NCBI GenBank assembly: GCA_900315075.1
Contig: OMXV01000003.1
Coordinates: forward strand, 62,001 to 126,000
Direction: 5' to 3'
DNA length: 64,000 nucleotides
From: an uncultured Prevotellaceae bacterium
GTDB taxonomy: Bacteria; Bacteroidota; Bacteroidia; Bacteroidales; Bacteroidaceae
Shown piece by piece: positions 17,563-28,051 of this stretch. A program made the translations under genes and the position numbers. Below the pieces are notes generated by a model that worked only from the letters and a program-made list of their open reading frames with translations, had not been told where the DNA came from and did not search any database. Numbering within the stretch: the first letter of the stretch is position 1; every line of letters begins with the position of its first letter.

Positions 17563-20500
17563 ATGAAGAAATACATATCTCTCCTTTGGCTCACTGTACT
17601 GCCTCTTTTGACAGTTGCTCAGGTGAGCGTGTTGAATCTACGCACAGAGAATCTACACGCTCCTCTCGGCATCGATACTGCTACACCACGACTTAGTTGG
17701 ATGTCGGAATCTAACAAGAACAACACCGTACAGACCAGTTACCATATCATAGTGGCATCCAGTGAAGAGAAGGCCCAACGTTGTGAGGGCGACCTCTGGG
17801 ACAGCGGCGAGGTGCCATCGACAGAGCAATTGTGGATACCTTATGCAGGTAAGACACTGAAAAGCAACCAAAGAGCATGGTGGCGTGTGTGCATTACGAC
17901 AAACAAGGGGAAGTCGGACTGGAGCGATATCGCCACTTTTGGCATCGGTCTGCTTAGCGAATCACAGTGGGGCAGCCGTTGGATAGGTTTGGAACGCCTG
18001 ATGCAAGGTGAGGAAACAGGACTTCACACCCGTCTTGCCGCCCGCTATTTACGCAAAGAATTCCAGTTGAAAAAAGAAGTCAAGCGTGCTACAGCTTATA
18101 TCAGCGGTTTAGGATTATTTGAACTCTACATCAACGGTCAGCGCATTGGCAACCAAGTTCTTGCACCTGTTCCTACCGATTACCGTCGCAGTGTGATGTA
18201 TAATGCTTTTGACGTGACAGATGCACTTCGGCAGGATGCCAATGCTATTGGTGTCATCCTCGGCAATGGCCGTATGTTTCCCATGCGACAAAATAAGCCC
18301 TATAAGACCCCTGTTTTCGGCTATCCCAAATGCCGTTTTGAGATGATTATTGAATATGCCGATGGTAGCACTGAGAAAATACGCTCTGATGAGAAATGGA
18401 AAGTTACGGCCAACGGTCCTATTCGCAGCAACAATGAATACGACGGTGAGATATACGATGCTCGCATGGAATTAGGAGCCTGGACTCTTCCTGATTACAA
18501 CGATAGCCAATGGCTGAATGCCGAACGCGCCGACATCCCCACTGGTGAACTACATGGTCAGATGACACCAAACATGACCATTACACACATTTTGGTTCCA
18601 CAAAGCGTCACCTCACACAATGGAAAGACCATTGTTGATTTCGGTCAAAATATGGCAGGTTGGGTAAAAGTGCGTGTGCATGGTGCAGAAGGAGATACCC
18701 TGAGACTACGCTTCGCTGAGAAATTGGATGCTGACGGTGGACTATATACCGCAAATTTGCGCGATGCTCAGTGTGAAGACCTCTACATCTGCAATGGTCG
18801 CGAGAATGGTGCCACATGGCATCCGACTTTTGTCTATCATGGCTTCCGCTATGTGGAAGTTCCATCAGGATATACTGCCTCAGATATCACTGCTGAGGTT
18901 ATCAACGACCAAATGAATGAGACAGGCGTTTTCATTTGCAGCGACTCTATTCTCAACAAGATACACCGCAATGCACTCTGGGGCATCCGTAGCAACTACA
19001 AAGGTATGCCGATAGACTGTCCACAGCGTAACGAGCGACAGCCATGGCTCGGTGACCGTACCGCTGGATCATTGGGCGAGAGTTATGTCTTCGACAACGA
19101 AAGACTGTATTCTAAGTGGATGCGTGACATCTGTGAGTCGCAGCGTGCTGATGGCTGTATCCCTGATGTGGCACCTGCTTTTTGGAACTACTACAGCGAC
19201 GATGTGACATGGCCTGCCGCCCTGCCCTTCTCATGCGATATGCTTTGGGAGCAATATGGCAACCTGCAATCCATCCGCGCCTGTTATCCATACATAGAGA
19301 AATGGATTAACCATATCATCAGCGAATATTGTCACGATGGAATTGTGGGACATGACAAATACGGCGACTGGTGTGTACCCCCAGAGCGGTTGGAACTGAT
19401 ACACAGTCAGGATCCAGAGCGTATTACCGATGGTGAGCTGATTTCCACTGCCTATACCATTCGCGTGATGCAACTAATGAGCAAGTTTGCCACACTCCTG
19501 GACAGAAACAATGCCTCGCAATGGAATGAGCGTGCAGAAACAATGACTAAAGCGTTTAACAAGAAATTTCTTACCTGCAAACCCAATACTTCAAAAGTAC
19601 CTGGTCATCCACTCTATCCCGATAGCATCTACTATGGCAACAATACTGCCACTGCCAATCTGTTGCCTTTGGCATTCGGTTTGATTGAACCACAGTATCG
19701 TGATGCTGTGATAAAAAATGTGATAACAAACATTATCACTCGTAACAACGGCACCGTAAGCTGTGGTGTCATCGGCATATCATGGCTACTACGAACATTG
19801 AGCGACAACGGCTATGGCGACGTTGCTTACCTGTTGGCAACCAACAAAAAATATCCTTCATGGGGCTATATGGTTGAAAACGGAGCCACCACAATCTGGG
19901 AACTTTGGAATGGTGACAAAGCCGACCCTGCGATGAACAGTGCAAACCACGTGATGCTCCTCGGTGATTTGCTCTCCTGGTGTTATGAATACATAGGTGG
20001 CATTCGTCGCGGTGCCCCCGGATATAGTAATATCATTCTAAAGCCTGACTTTACCATCCAAGATAACTTTCATGCAAATGTGAGTCATGTGACACCCTAT
20101 GGCCAAGTGATCAGCAACTACACTAAGACTTTAGAACATGTGGACTGGAAAGTAGAAGTACCTTGTAACACCACCGCCGAAGTTCATCTTCCTGATGGCA
20201 CTGTAAAACTGGTCGGTTCTGGAGAGCATCATTTCAGCATAGATATTCCAACGTCCTCACCAGCCATCCTCGACGATGAGTTTATTTATGAGCAGGCATC
20301 CTTCCCACAATGCCATGCCTCTACAATCCTCGAATTGCCCAACGGCGACCTTTTGTCGGCCTATTTTGGTGGTCTGCATGAAAACAATCCCGACGTTTGC
20401 ATTTGGGTGAGTCGGAAACGCAAAGGCACTTCAATATGGGAAAAACCAATTTTGGCTGGCGACGGCGTATTTAAATTAGGCACACACGATGCCGAAATTG

Positions 20501-21378
20501 CAGGTATCAACGACTCTACCGCCCATGCAACCCTCGGTCCTATCATTCCTCGTAAAGGTTGGAACAATGCCAACCTACGTCGTAAAGCCTGTTGGAATCC
20601 AGTACTTTTCCAGATGCCCGATGGCGAAATATGGATCTTCTATAAGATAGGCCTCCGTGTAGCCGACTGGACAGGCTGGGTGGTCAAGTCGCGTGATGGT
20701 GGCAAGACTTGGAGCGAGCGAGAACCACTACCCGAAGGGTTCCTTGGCCCTATTAAGAACAAGCCAGAAATAGTGAATAATCGAGTGATTTGTCCATCAA
20801 GTACCGAGGATGGAGGATGGAAAATCCATTTCGAGATTTACGACTTGGCCACCAAAGAATGGAAATATGTAGGTCCGATACCTGCAGAGGATGCTATTTT
20901 GAGCAAAGATCTACTTAATCCCGATGCCAAACCGCGTCCCATTGATTGCATCCAACCCTCCATTCTCAAATTAAAAGATGGCCGACTGCAGATACTTTGT
21001 CGTAGTCGAAACCAGAAATTGGCCACCTCATTCAGCAGCGACGGTGGTGACACATGGAGCACCGTCACTTTGACCGACGTGCCAAACAACCAGTCGGGGA
21101 CTGATGCAGTGACCTTGCAGGATGGCCGTCATGTACTGATATACAATGATTTCCAAACACTTGATGGTGAGAACAAAGGTGTGCGTACACCTTTGAGCAT
21201 AGCCATTTCTGAAGATGGAACACATTGGCAACATGTATTAACCCTTGAGGACAGTCCCATCAGTCAATATTCCTATCCTGCCATCATCCAGGGCAAAGAC
21301 GGCAGCCTGCACTGCACCTATACTTGGCGGCGCCAAAAAGTTGCCTATAAGAGAATCGACGAGAAATTATTAAAATAG
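17563..21378 (+). CDS. GH78 alpha-L-rhamnosidase fused to a BNR/sialidase-like propeller
   Basis: This secreted 1271-residue protein has two enzyme-like halves. Residues 20-890 follow the GH78 order: N-terminal beta domains, then the catalytic barrel with DCPQRNERQPWLGDR near 484 (general acid region) and TIWELWNGD near 779 (base), then a C-terminal beta domain. From about residue 900 (CHASTILELPNGDLLSAYFGG) a six-bladed-type BNR_2 domain follows, with Asp-box motifs SRDGGKTW, SSDGGDTW and SEDGTHW. The FRIP motif of true sialidases was not seen, so the second activity is open: sialidase, Kdo/Dha hydrolase or carbohydrate binding. No stop or frameshift lies between the halves. Confidence 0.88.
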   Translation: MKKYISLLWLTVLPLLTVAQVSVLNLRTENLHAPLGIDTATPRLSWMSESNKNNTVQTSYHIIVASSEEKAQRCEGDLWDSGEVPSTEQLWIPYAGKTLKSNQRAWWRVCITTNKGKSDWSDIATFGIGLLSESQWGSRWIGLERLMQGEETGLHTRLAARYLRKEFQLKKEVKRATAYISGLGLFELYINGQRIGNQVLAPVPTDYRRSVMYNAFDVTDALRQDANAIGVILGNGRMFPMRQNKPYKTPVFGYPKCRFEMIIEYADGSTEKIRSDEKWKVTANGPIRSNNEYDGEIYDARMELGAWTLPDYNDSQWLNAERADIPTGELHGQMTPNMTITHILVPQSVTSHNGKTIVDFGQNMAGWVKVRVHGAEGDTLRLRFAEKLDADGGLYTANLRDAQCEDLYICNGRENGATWHPTFVYHGFRYVEVPSGYTASDITAEVINDQMNETGVFICSDSILNKIHRNALWGIRSNYKGMPIDCPQRNERQPWLGDRTAGSLGESYVFDNERLYSKWMRDICESQRADGCIPDVAPAFWNYYSDDVTWPAALPFSCDMLWEQYGNLQSIRACYPYIEKWINHIISEYCHDGIVGHDKYGDWCVPPERLELIHSQDPERITDGELISTAYTIRVMQLMSKFATLLDRNNASQWNERAETMTKAFNKKFLTCKPNTSKVPGHPLYPDSIYYGNNTATANLLPLAFGLIEPQYRDAVIKNVITNIITRNNGTVSCGVIGISWLLRTLSDNGYGDVAYLLATNKKYPSWGYMVENGATTIWELWNGDKADPAMNSANHVMLLGDLLSWCYEYIGGIRRGAPGYSNIILKPDFTIQDNFHANVSHVTPYGQVISNYTKTLEHVDWKVEVPCNTTAEVHLPDGTVKLVGSGEHHFSIDIPTSSPAILDDEFIYEQASFPQCHASTILELPNGDLLSAYFGGLHENNPDVCIWVSRKRKGTSIWEKPILAGDGVFKLGTHDAEIAGINDSTAHATLGPIIPRKGWNNANLRRKACWNPVLFQMPDGEIWIFYKIGLRVADWTGWVVKSRDGGKTWSEREPLPEGFLGPIKNKPEIVNNRVICPSSTEDGGWKIHFEIYDLATKEWKYVGPIPAEDAILSKDLLNPDAKPRPIDCIQPSILKLKDGRLQILCRSRNQKLATSFSSDGGDTWSTVTLTDVPNNQSGTDAVTLQDGRHVLIYNDFQTLDGENKGVRTPLSIAISEDGTHWQHVLTLEDSPISQYSYPAIIQGKDGSLHCTYTWRRQKVAYKRIDEKLLK

Positions 21379-21394
21379 TTTATCCTTTCTACTG

Positions 21395-24085
21395 ATGAAA
21401 CATCTCTCTCAATACATATTATTATTTCTAATATTGATTTGTGGAACTTCCCATGCCCAGACCGTAAGGATTTCCCTGCATGCCAATGCCACTCCTCGTG
21501 CGCATTATGCTGCAGAATATTTACAAAAGAAATTGACTACCCTCGGCTGCCAACTGACAGACAAGAAAAGATGTAACTATCAGATTATCCTTACGGAGAG
21601 TGGTACAGGTGAAAAGGAATCATATACTATCTCACGAAAGGGAAAGAACATTCATGTGTCAGGTGCCGACGGTTCCGGTCTCATCTATGGCTGTGTGGAA
21701 CTGGCCGACTATCTTCGCCACAAAGGAACAATGCCAACAGGCACTCTGCAGAGCCACCCCGAAATGGTATTGCGCGGTGCCTGCATAGGTCTTCAGAAAA
21801 CTGTCTATTTGCCTGGACATACCGTATATGAATATCCCTACACACCTGAGAATTTCCCTTGGTTTTACGATAAAGCGCAATGGATAGAATACCTCGACAT
21901 GTTGGTGGAAAACCGTATGAATTCGCTCTATTTATGGAACGGCCATCCCTTTGCCTCGTTAGTGAAATTGGCAGATTATCCCTTCGCATTGGAAGTAGAC
22001 GAGGAAACTTTCAAGAAAAATGAGGAGATATTCAGTTTTCTCACCCACGAAGCCGACCGCCGGGGAATTTTCGTTATACAGATGTTTTACAACATCATCC
22101 TAAGCAAACCTTTCGCCGACCACTATGGCCTGAAAACTCAGGACCGTCATCGCCCCATCACCCCCCTCATCAGCGACTACACACGCAAATCTGTGGCTGC
22201 CTTCATTGAGAAATATCCTAACGTGGGGTTGCTTGTATGCTTAGGTGAAGCTATGGATACATACGAAGACGATGTAGAGTGGTTTACAAAAACCATTATC
22301 CCAGGTGTAAAAGATGGATTGAAAGCATTAGGACGCACAGATGAACCTCCATTATTGCTACGAGCCCATGATACTGATTGCAAGATGGTGATGGAGGCGG
22401 CCCTACCACTCTACAAAAACCTCTACACCATGCACAAATACAACGGTGAGTCGCTTACTACCTACGAGCCGCGCGGCCCCTGGACAAAAATCCACACCGA
22501 CCTCGCTGCCCTCGGAAGCACTCATATCAGTAATGTGCATATTCTCGCCAATCTTGAGCCATGGCGCTGGTCATCGCCCGACTTCGTGCAAAAGGCAGTC
22601 ACTGCCATGCACGACGTCCACCACGCCAACGCCCTGCATCTCTATCCTCAGGCATCCTACTGGGACTGGCCCTATACAGCAGACAAACTACCTGGAGGCA
22701 ACCGTGAGTTACAGTTGGAACGCGACTGGATGTGGTTCAAGACATGGGGGCGCTATGCCTGGGATTGTCGGCGTGACCGTTCTGAAGAGACAGCCTATTG
22801 GGACAAGGTACTTGCTGAATACTACGGAATGAGCGATGATGATGCTGCCTATATCCGCACAGCCTACGAGGAAAGCGGTGAAATTGCGCCCAAACTACTC
22901 CGTCGCTTTGGCATCACCGAGGGCAACCGACAGACATTACTCCTCGGAATGTTTGTCAGCCAACTTGTTAATCCTTACAAATATACTATTTGGCCCGGAT
23001 TCTATGAAAGTTGTGGTCCTGAAGGGGAGAAACTGATAGAGTATGTGGAAAAGGAATGGAAACAAGAGGCTCATGTAGGAGAACTTCCACTTGACATCGT
23101 GGAGCAGTGTGAACAACATAGCGACAAGGCCATGGCAGCCATCGATGCAGTTGCAGGAAAAGCCACCCAACATGCAGAGGAGATGAAGCGTTTGCAAAAT
23201 GACATCCACTGTTATCACGAATTTGCCTACTCATTCGGATGGAAGGTTAAAGCTGCGCAACATATTCTCAACTATAAATGGGGAAAAAACATCGCAGAAC
23301 TGGACCATGCAACAGAACTGTTGGAAAAAAGTCTTGAATACTACCGCCGTCTGGTAAATCTAACAAAAGACACTTATCTATATGCAAACAGTATGCAAAC
23401 AGCACAACGTCGCATCCCCATCGGTGGCGATGACGGCAAAATGAAGACATGGGAAGAACTGCTACCATGCTATGAACAGGAACTTGCAAACCTACGTCGC
23501 AACATTGCCATGTTGAAAGCACAGGAAAGGGGTGAATTCGATGAGCAAGATACCACCATCAAACCACTTCATGATGCATCTACTGCCGCATCTTCCTCTT
23601 CCCTATTTACTTGGCAAGGAGATGTTCGGACCGTGTCCATCGGCAAAGGTGTACGTTTGTTTGCAGACCTTGACAGTGTGATAACCGACTTTGCACCAGA
23701 ATTAGAAGGACTGACAGCATTGGTGATGAGTAGCAGTAACCAACGGCAAGAAGGTACTACCTTGAGTTTCAGCACAAAGGAACCTGTGCAACTATTGATA
23801 GGATATTTCCGTGATGACCAGATGAAATATGCCAAGGCTCCTAAACTGGAAACAGATGCAACCGCTAACGATTACGGGCAAGCAGAACCTCTGCTGACAA
23901 GTGCCATCCGTATAGATGGCATGCCGCAAGTTAATATCCATAGCTATCATTTCGCTGCTGGCAACCACACGCTACTACTCCCCAAGGGATTCCTATTGGT
24001 ATTGGGTGCCACGACTGATGCCATCACTCCTCGCGATGCTGGGCTCTCCGGCACAGACAAAGCCATTGATTGGCTGATGTATTAG
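21395..24085 (+). CDS. secreted GH20/GH67-like protein, family uncertain
   Basis: The 896-residue product has a signal peptide ending SHAQ. Its N-terminal alpha/beta domain (HANATPRAHYAAEYLQKKL to GLIYGCVELADYLR) resembles the accessory domain in front of GH20, GH67 and GH84 barrels. The following region (KAQWIEYLDMLVENRMNSLYLWNGHPF onward, with LLVCLGEAMDTYEDD and WYFDWPYT-like aromatic segments around 425) looks like a TIM barrel, then a helical domain (about 590-720) and a C-terminal beta domain. I cannot name the catalytic residues; the GEAMD stretch is a candidate. It starts 16 bp after the GH78 fusion and is clearly part of that operon. An exo-acting uronidase or hexosaminidase-like enzyme is possible. 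Confidence 0.7.
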   Translation: MKHLSQYILLFLILICGTSHAQTVRISLHANATPRAHYAAEYLQKKLTTLGCQLTDKKRCNYQIILTESGTGEKESYTISRKGKNIHVSGADGSGLIYGCVELADYLRHKGTMPTGTLQSHPEMVLRGACIGLQKTVYLPGHTVYEYPYTPENFPWFYDKAQWIEYLDMLVENRMNSLYLWNGHPFASLVKLADYPFALEVDEETFKKNEEIFSFLTHEADRRGIFVIQMFYNIILSKPFADHYGLKTQDRHRPITPLISDYTRKSVAAFIEKYPNVGLLVCLGEAMDTYEDDVEWFTKTIIPGVKDGLKALGRTDEPPLLLRAHDTDCKMVMEAALPLYKNLYTMHKYNGESLTTYEPRGPWTKIHTDLAALGSTHISNVHILANLEPWRWSSPDFVQKAVTAMHDVHHANALHLYPQASYWDWPYTADKLPGGNRELQLERDWMWFKTWGRYAWDCRRDRSEETAYWDKVLAEYYGMSDDDAAYIRTAYEESGEIAPKLLRRFGITEGNRQTLLLGMFVSQLVNPYKYTIWPGFYESCGPEGEKLIEYVEKEWKQEAHVGELPLDIVEQCEQHSDKAMAAIDAVAGKATQHAEEMKRLQNDIHCYHEFAYSFGWKVKAAQHILNYKWGKNIAELDHATELLEKSLEYYRRLVNLTKDTYLYANSMQTAQRRIPIGGDDGKMKTWEELLPCYEQELANLRRNIAMLKAQERGEFDEQDTTIKPLHDASTAASSSSLFTWQGDVRTVSIGKGVRLFADLDSVITDFAPELEGLTALVMSSSNQRQEGTTLSFSTKEPVQLLIGYFRDDQMKYAKAPKLETDATANDYGQAEPLLTSAIRIDGMPQVNIHSYHFAAGNHTLLLPKGFLLVLGATTDAITPRDAGLSGTDKAIDWLMY

Positions 24086-24152
24086 CATGGGATGTAAGTG
24101 TTGTGGCGGTGGCACTACCTTTTATCTACCTTTCATTTTCAATATATAATCT

Positions 24153-25202
24153 ATGAATAACAATAGCAAAACAAAGAAAACCGTGGACGCCAGCAAATAT
24201 GCACTGGTGGACCTCCATCTACATTTGGACGGGTCATTGAAGGCAGATGACATGTTACAAATGGCACGTATGGAAGGCGTTGAAATACCTACTGACAGAG
24301 AGGTTCTTAAACACATGCTCATTTGTCCAGAAGTCTGCCAAAGTCTCAACGAATACTTAGAATGTTTCAAACTACCCTTGTCAGTGATGCAAACCCGCAA
24401 CACCATCATCTACAGCATGGAGAGTATGGTGCTCCGTCTCGACAAAGAGGGGCTGATTTATGCTGAAATACGTTATGCCCCACAACAACACACCGTAAAA
24501 GGCTTGACACAAGACGATGTCGTAGAGGCATCAATTGAAGGGCTGAACCGTGGACTTAGCAAATGCAAAAATGGATTCACTGCAAATATTATTCTGTCAT
24601 GCCTGCGCGGAGGTGATAACGAGGCAAATATGGAAACTGTGCGAATGGCCAGAAAATACATAGGCCAGGGTGTTGTAGCCATTGATTTGGCAGGAGCAGA
24701 GGCACTATATCCTACAGCCAACTATCGTGAATTGTTCGCATACGCCCGTCAGCTTGATGTACCCTTCACCCTTCATGCTGGTGAGGCAGCAGGTGTAGAA
24801 AGCATCCACTTAGCCATAGACTACGGAGCACGACGAATTGATCATGGCATACGCAGTTATAACGACGCTGCCACGCGTGAACGTATCAAGCGAATGGATA
24901 TCTGCTTAGCATTTACACCAACAAGTAACTTACAAACAAAGGCTATACCTGGTGTTGTCCATATAAAAGACTACCCCATCCGTGTATTCCTTGATGACCA
25001 AGTACCCTGCTGCATCAACACCGACAACATCACTGTCTCGAACACAACTCTCAAACACGAGTTCCAGAAATTGTTTGACGCGGGACTGCTCACTCCTGAA
25101 GATGCTGAGACCATCGTTATCTCCGCCATTCGCCATACTTTCATCTCTCCCAAAGAGCAAGAAAAACTGATTGAAAAAGCAAAGGTACGAATGGGAATTT
25201 GA
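24153..25202 (+). CDS. add: adenosine deaminase
   Basis: This 349-residue protein has the adenosine-deaminase metal and substrate motifs: DLHLHLDGSL (zinc-binding HxH), FTLHAGEAAG (His and catalytic Glu), RIDHGIRS and INTDN (metal-binding Asp). It deaminates adenosine or deoxyadenosine to inosine in purine salvage. It lacks a signal peptide, so it is cytoplasmic, unlike the secreted enzymes on either side. It follows the GH20/GH67-like gene after 67 bp and may be read from the same transcript; its link to glycan breakdown is not obvious. GH3 downstream has its own promoter. Confidence 0.9.
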   Translation: MNNNSKTKKTVDASKYALVDLHLHLDGSLKADDMLQMARMEGVEIPTDREVLKHMLICPEVCQSLNEYLECFKLPLSVMQTRNTIIYSMESMVLRLDKEGLIYAEIRYAPQQHTVKGLTQDDVVEASIEGLNRGLSKCKNGFTANIILSCLRGGDNEANMETVRMARKYIGQGVVAIDLAGAEALYPTANYRELFAYARQLDVPFTLHAGEAAGVESIHLAIDYGARRIDHGIRSYNDAATRERIKRMDICLAFTPTSNLQTKAIPGVVHIKDYPIRVFLDDQVPCCINTDNITVSNTTLKHEFQKLFDAGLLTPEDAETIVISAIRHTFISPKEQEKLIEKAKVRMGI

Positions 25203-25254
25203 GCGTGAGAAGATTCCTGTGTGATAAAACATATTTAGAATTATTTGTACTTAT

Positions 25255-25285
25255 TTTGTGCAATTTATGTTTTTTAGTATTTTTG
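25255..25285 (+). promoter_or_regulatory. promoter for the GH3 gene
   Basis: TTTG at 25255-25258 and TATTTTTG at 25278-25285, 19 bp apart, match both promoter boxes. Transcription should begin near 25292, leaving a leader of about 50 nt before ATG 25346. GH3 is therefore probably a separate unit from the upstream cluster. Confidence 0.7.
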
Positions 25286-25345
25286 CAAAATTAATAACCC
25301 GAGCAACACCTTACATCGTGAAACAATAATAAAAAAAAATAATAT

Positions 25346-27817
25346 ATGAAGAGAATCTTATTCATTTTGTCTGTTGTACTATTTGCGAATGTGGCATTTG
25401 CACAGACACCTGCCATCCCCCGCGATGCGGCATTAGAGGCTAAAGTAGAAAAGACACTGTCGAAAATGACACTTGATGAGAAAATTGGGCAAATGTTGGA
25501 GCTCAACCTCGACCTGATAGGTAGCATGGCAGCCCCCAACGCAAAAATAGACCGCAAAAAAGTGGAGCAGAGAATGCGCGAATTTGGGCAGTCTGACGAT
25601 GCTGTGAAAGATCTGCTAAAACTCTCCGACAAAGAAATCGCCGATAGGTTGGGTAACTACCATCTCGACATCTATGAAGGTCAGGCCATACCCGTTTGGA
25701 AACTCAACGAGACGATGCTCGATACGCTGATTTCGAAATACAAGGTTGGTTCACTACTGAACGCTCCTGGTACTCGTGCTGCCACCCTCGCACAATGGCA
25801 GGAGTGGATAGGAATCATCCAGAAAAAGTCGATGAAACACATAGGCATCCCTGACATCTACGGTCTGGACCACAACCACGGGGTTACTTATACACAAGGA
25901 GGCACCCTCTTCCCCCAGCCCATCAACATCGCAGCCTCATTCAACACCCAATTGGCACGGACAGGAGCTGAAATTACTGCCTATGAAAGCCGAGCAGGCA
26001 ACTGTCCCTGGGTATATAACCCCGTGATAGACCTTGGTCGTGACCCTCGTTGGTCACGCATCTGGGAGAGCTTCGGCGAAGACCCCATTGTCAACGCCCG
26101 CATGGTAGAAGCCGAGATTTTAGGTTATCAAGGTAGTGACCCGAACCATCTTGGAAAATACAATGTGGCAACATGTGTGAAACACTATTTCGCCTACGGC
26201 GCCCCCTTCACAGGCAAAGACCGCACCCCTGTCTATCTTTCACCTTCGGTGCTCCGCGAGAAATATTTTGAACCATTCAAATGTGCCATTCAAGGTGGTG
26301 CACTTTCCATTATGGTCAACTCTGGCAGTGTCAATGGTGTGCCCGTCCATGCCAGTTATGAGTACCTGACAAAATGGTTGAAAGACGATTTGCAGTGGGA
26401 CGGCATGATTGTCACCGACTGGGCTGACATCAACAACCTCTATACTCGTGAGCGTGTAGCCAAAGACAAAAAAGACGCTATCCGCATTGCCATCAACGCC
26501 GGCATCGACATGAGTATGGATCCATATAGTGTGGATTTCTGCATTCTTCTGAAAGAATTGGTAAACGAGGGCAAAGTAAGTCAGGAGCGCATTGATGATG
26601 CCGTGCGACGCATCCTTCGCTTGAAATACCGCCTTGGTCTCTTCGACCAACCTAACACTGGTGGCAAGGGATTTGAAAAATTTGGTTCACAGGAGTTTGC
26701 CGAAAAGTCACTGCGTGCTGCTGAAGAGGGCGAAGTGCTGCTGAAGAACGAGGACAATATCCTCCCATTGGCAAAAGGCAAGAAAATCATGCTCACCGGT
26801 CCCAACGCCAACCAAATGCGCTGTCTGGATGGTGGATGGAGTTATACTTGGCAGGGCTCGAAGGCGGAAGATCTGGCTGAGCAGTACAACACCATCTACG
26901 AGGCGCTCTGCAACAAATTTGGCGAGGATAATATCATCTTAGAACAAGGAGTAACCTACAACGAGAATGGTGCCTATTACGACGAAAACAAACCCGAAAT
27001 AGGAAAAGCTGTCGCTGCTGCTTCCCAAGCAGATGTAATCATTGCCTGCATCGGTGAAAACAGTTACTGTGAAACACCAGGCAACCTCACCGACTTATGG
27101 CTTTCATCCAACCAACGCGATTTGGTAAAAGAACTTGCAAAGACAGGCAAGCCCATCATATTGATATTGAACGAGGGCCGCCCACGCCTAATTGCCGATA
27201 TCGAACCATTGGCAAAAGCTGTCGTCGATATCCTACTACCAGGAAACTATGGTGGCGACGCTTTGGCCAATCTACTTGCAGGCGATGCAAACTTCTCGGC
27301 AAAAATGCCTTACACCTATCCACGTGAAATCAACTCTTTAGCCAATTATGACTATAAGGTAAGCGAGGAAGTCGGCACGATGGCTGGCGCATACAACTAT
27401 GACGCAAAAGTCTCGCTGCAATGGCCTTTCGGCTATGGTATAAGCTATACTACTTTCGAATACAGCAACCTACGAGTGGATAAGACGCGTTTCGATGCCA
27501 ATGATGTCATCACCATCAATGTGGATGTGAAGAATACAGGTAATCGTGCTGGCAAAGAGAGCGTGCTCCTTTATACAAGTGACTTGGTGGCCTCGATGGT
27601 GCCCGACAACAAGCGCCTACGTGCCTTCGATAAAGTGGAGCTCCAACCTGGCGAGACACGTACTGTAACATTCAGTCTTCCTGCTAAAAGCATGGCCTTT
27701 GTTGGCTTCGATGGGAAGTGGACACTCGAAGAGGGTGAATTCGTCGTCAAGATAGGCCGTCTTACTCAAACCATCGAATGTACAAAGACAAAAGTCTGGG
27801 AAGAAGCGAATATTTAG
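25346..27817 (+). CDS. GH3 beta-glycosidase
   Basis: The 823-residue secreted enzyme (signal peptide ending VAFAQ) has the three GH3 domains. The N-terminal barrel includes [39 protein letters not shown] and CVKHYFAYG, with the nucleophile Asp in MIVTDWAD near residue 355. The alpha/beta sandwich includes [15 protein letters not shown], and a fibronectin-III-like C-terminal domain runs from about 700. GH3 enzymes release beta-glucose, xylose or related sugars from oligosaccharide ends in the periplasm. The aglycone preference cannot be read. A bidirectional terminator lies 200 bp downstream. Confidence 0.92.
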   Translation: MKRILFILSVVLFANVAFAQTPAIPRDAALEAKVEKTLSKMTLDEKIGQMLELNLDLIGSMAAPNAKIDRKKVEQRMREFGQSDDAVKDLLKLSDKEIADRLGNYHLDIYEGQAIPVWKLNETMLDTLISKYKVGSLLNAPGTRAATLAQWQEWIGIIQKKSMKHIGIPDIYGLDHNHGVTYTQGGTLFPQPINIAASFNTQLARTGAEITAYESRAGNCPWVYNPVIDLGRDPRWSRIWESFGEDPIVNARMVEAEILGYQGSDPNHLGKYNVATCVKHYFAYGAPFTGKDRTPVYLSPSVLREKYFEPFKCAIQGGALSIMVNSGSVNGVPVHASYEYLTKWLKDDLQWDGMIVTDWADINNLYTRERVAKDKKDAIRIAINAGIDMSMDPYSVDFCILLKELVNEGKVSQERIDDAVRRILRLKYRLGLFDQPNTGGKGFEKFGSQEFAEKSLRAAEEGEVLLKNEDNILPLAKGKKIMLTGPNANQMRCLDGGWSYTWQGSKAEDLAEQYNTIYEALCNKFGEDNIILEQGVTYNENGAYYDENKPEIGKAVAAASQADVIIACIGENSYCETPGNLTDLWLSSNQRDLVKELAKTGKPIILILNEGRPRLIADIEPLAKAVVDILLPGNYGGDALANLLAGDANFSAKMPYTYPREINSLANYDYKVSEEVGTMAGAYNYDAKVSLQWPFGYGISYTTFEYSNLRVDKTRFDANDVITINVDVKNTGNRAGKESVLLYTSDLVASMVPDNKRLRAFDKVELQPGETRTVTFSLPAKSMAFVGFDGKWTLEEGEFVVKIGRLTQTIECTKTKVWEEANI

Positions 27818-27822
27818 TTCAA

Positions 27823-28000
27823 TTGAAGATTGAAAATTGAAAATTAAAGGGTAGTTAAAGAGGAGTTAAAAGGTAGTTAAAAAGTAGTTAAAGGGACAAA
27901 TGATTAATTGAAAATTAAAAATTGACAATAGAACATTTCGCTGCCCACAACTTCTAACTATAAACTCCTAACTATAATAATCTCTCACCTCTAACACCTA
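27823..28000. repeat. composite low-complexity element, copy 1
   Basis: Starting 5 bp after the GH3 stop, this element has four TTGAARA-type heptamers (27823-27850), four GTTAAA units at 27854, 27865, 27876 and 27887 (11-bp period), a linker, and reversed TCTCACC-type heptamers near 27983. Positions 27883-27946 match 35057-35120 closely, in the same orientation, 7174 bp away. Confidence 0.85.
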
Positions 28001-28017
28001 AATATCTAAAAACTAAG

Positions 28018-28051
28018 AAAAACGGGCCTACTCAGTAGGTCCGTTTTTTTA
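28018..28051. terminator. bidirectional terminator between GH3 and a minus-strand gene
   Basis: A 12-bp stem with one G-T pair (AAACGGGCCTAC with GTAGGTCCGTTT, loop TCA at 28032-28034) is followed by a T run on the plus strand and preceded by A residues that give T residues on the minus strand. It sits between the convergent GH3 and 28049-28330 genes and overlaps the stop region of the latter. Confidence 0.85.

Noticed and set aside
20260-21378. Frameshift or gene-join artefact in the GH78/BNR protein
   Set aside because: The frame is continuous through the linker with no stop or low-complexity join, so a genuine fusion is more likely.
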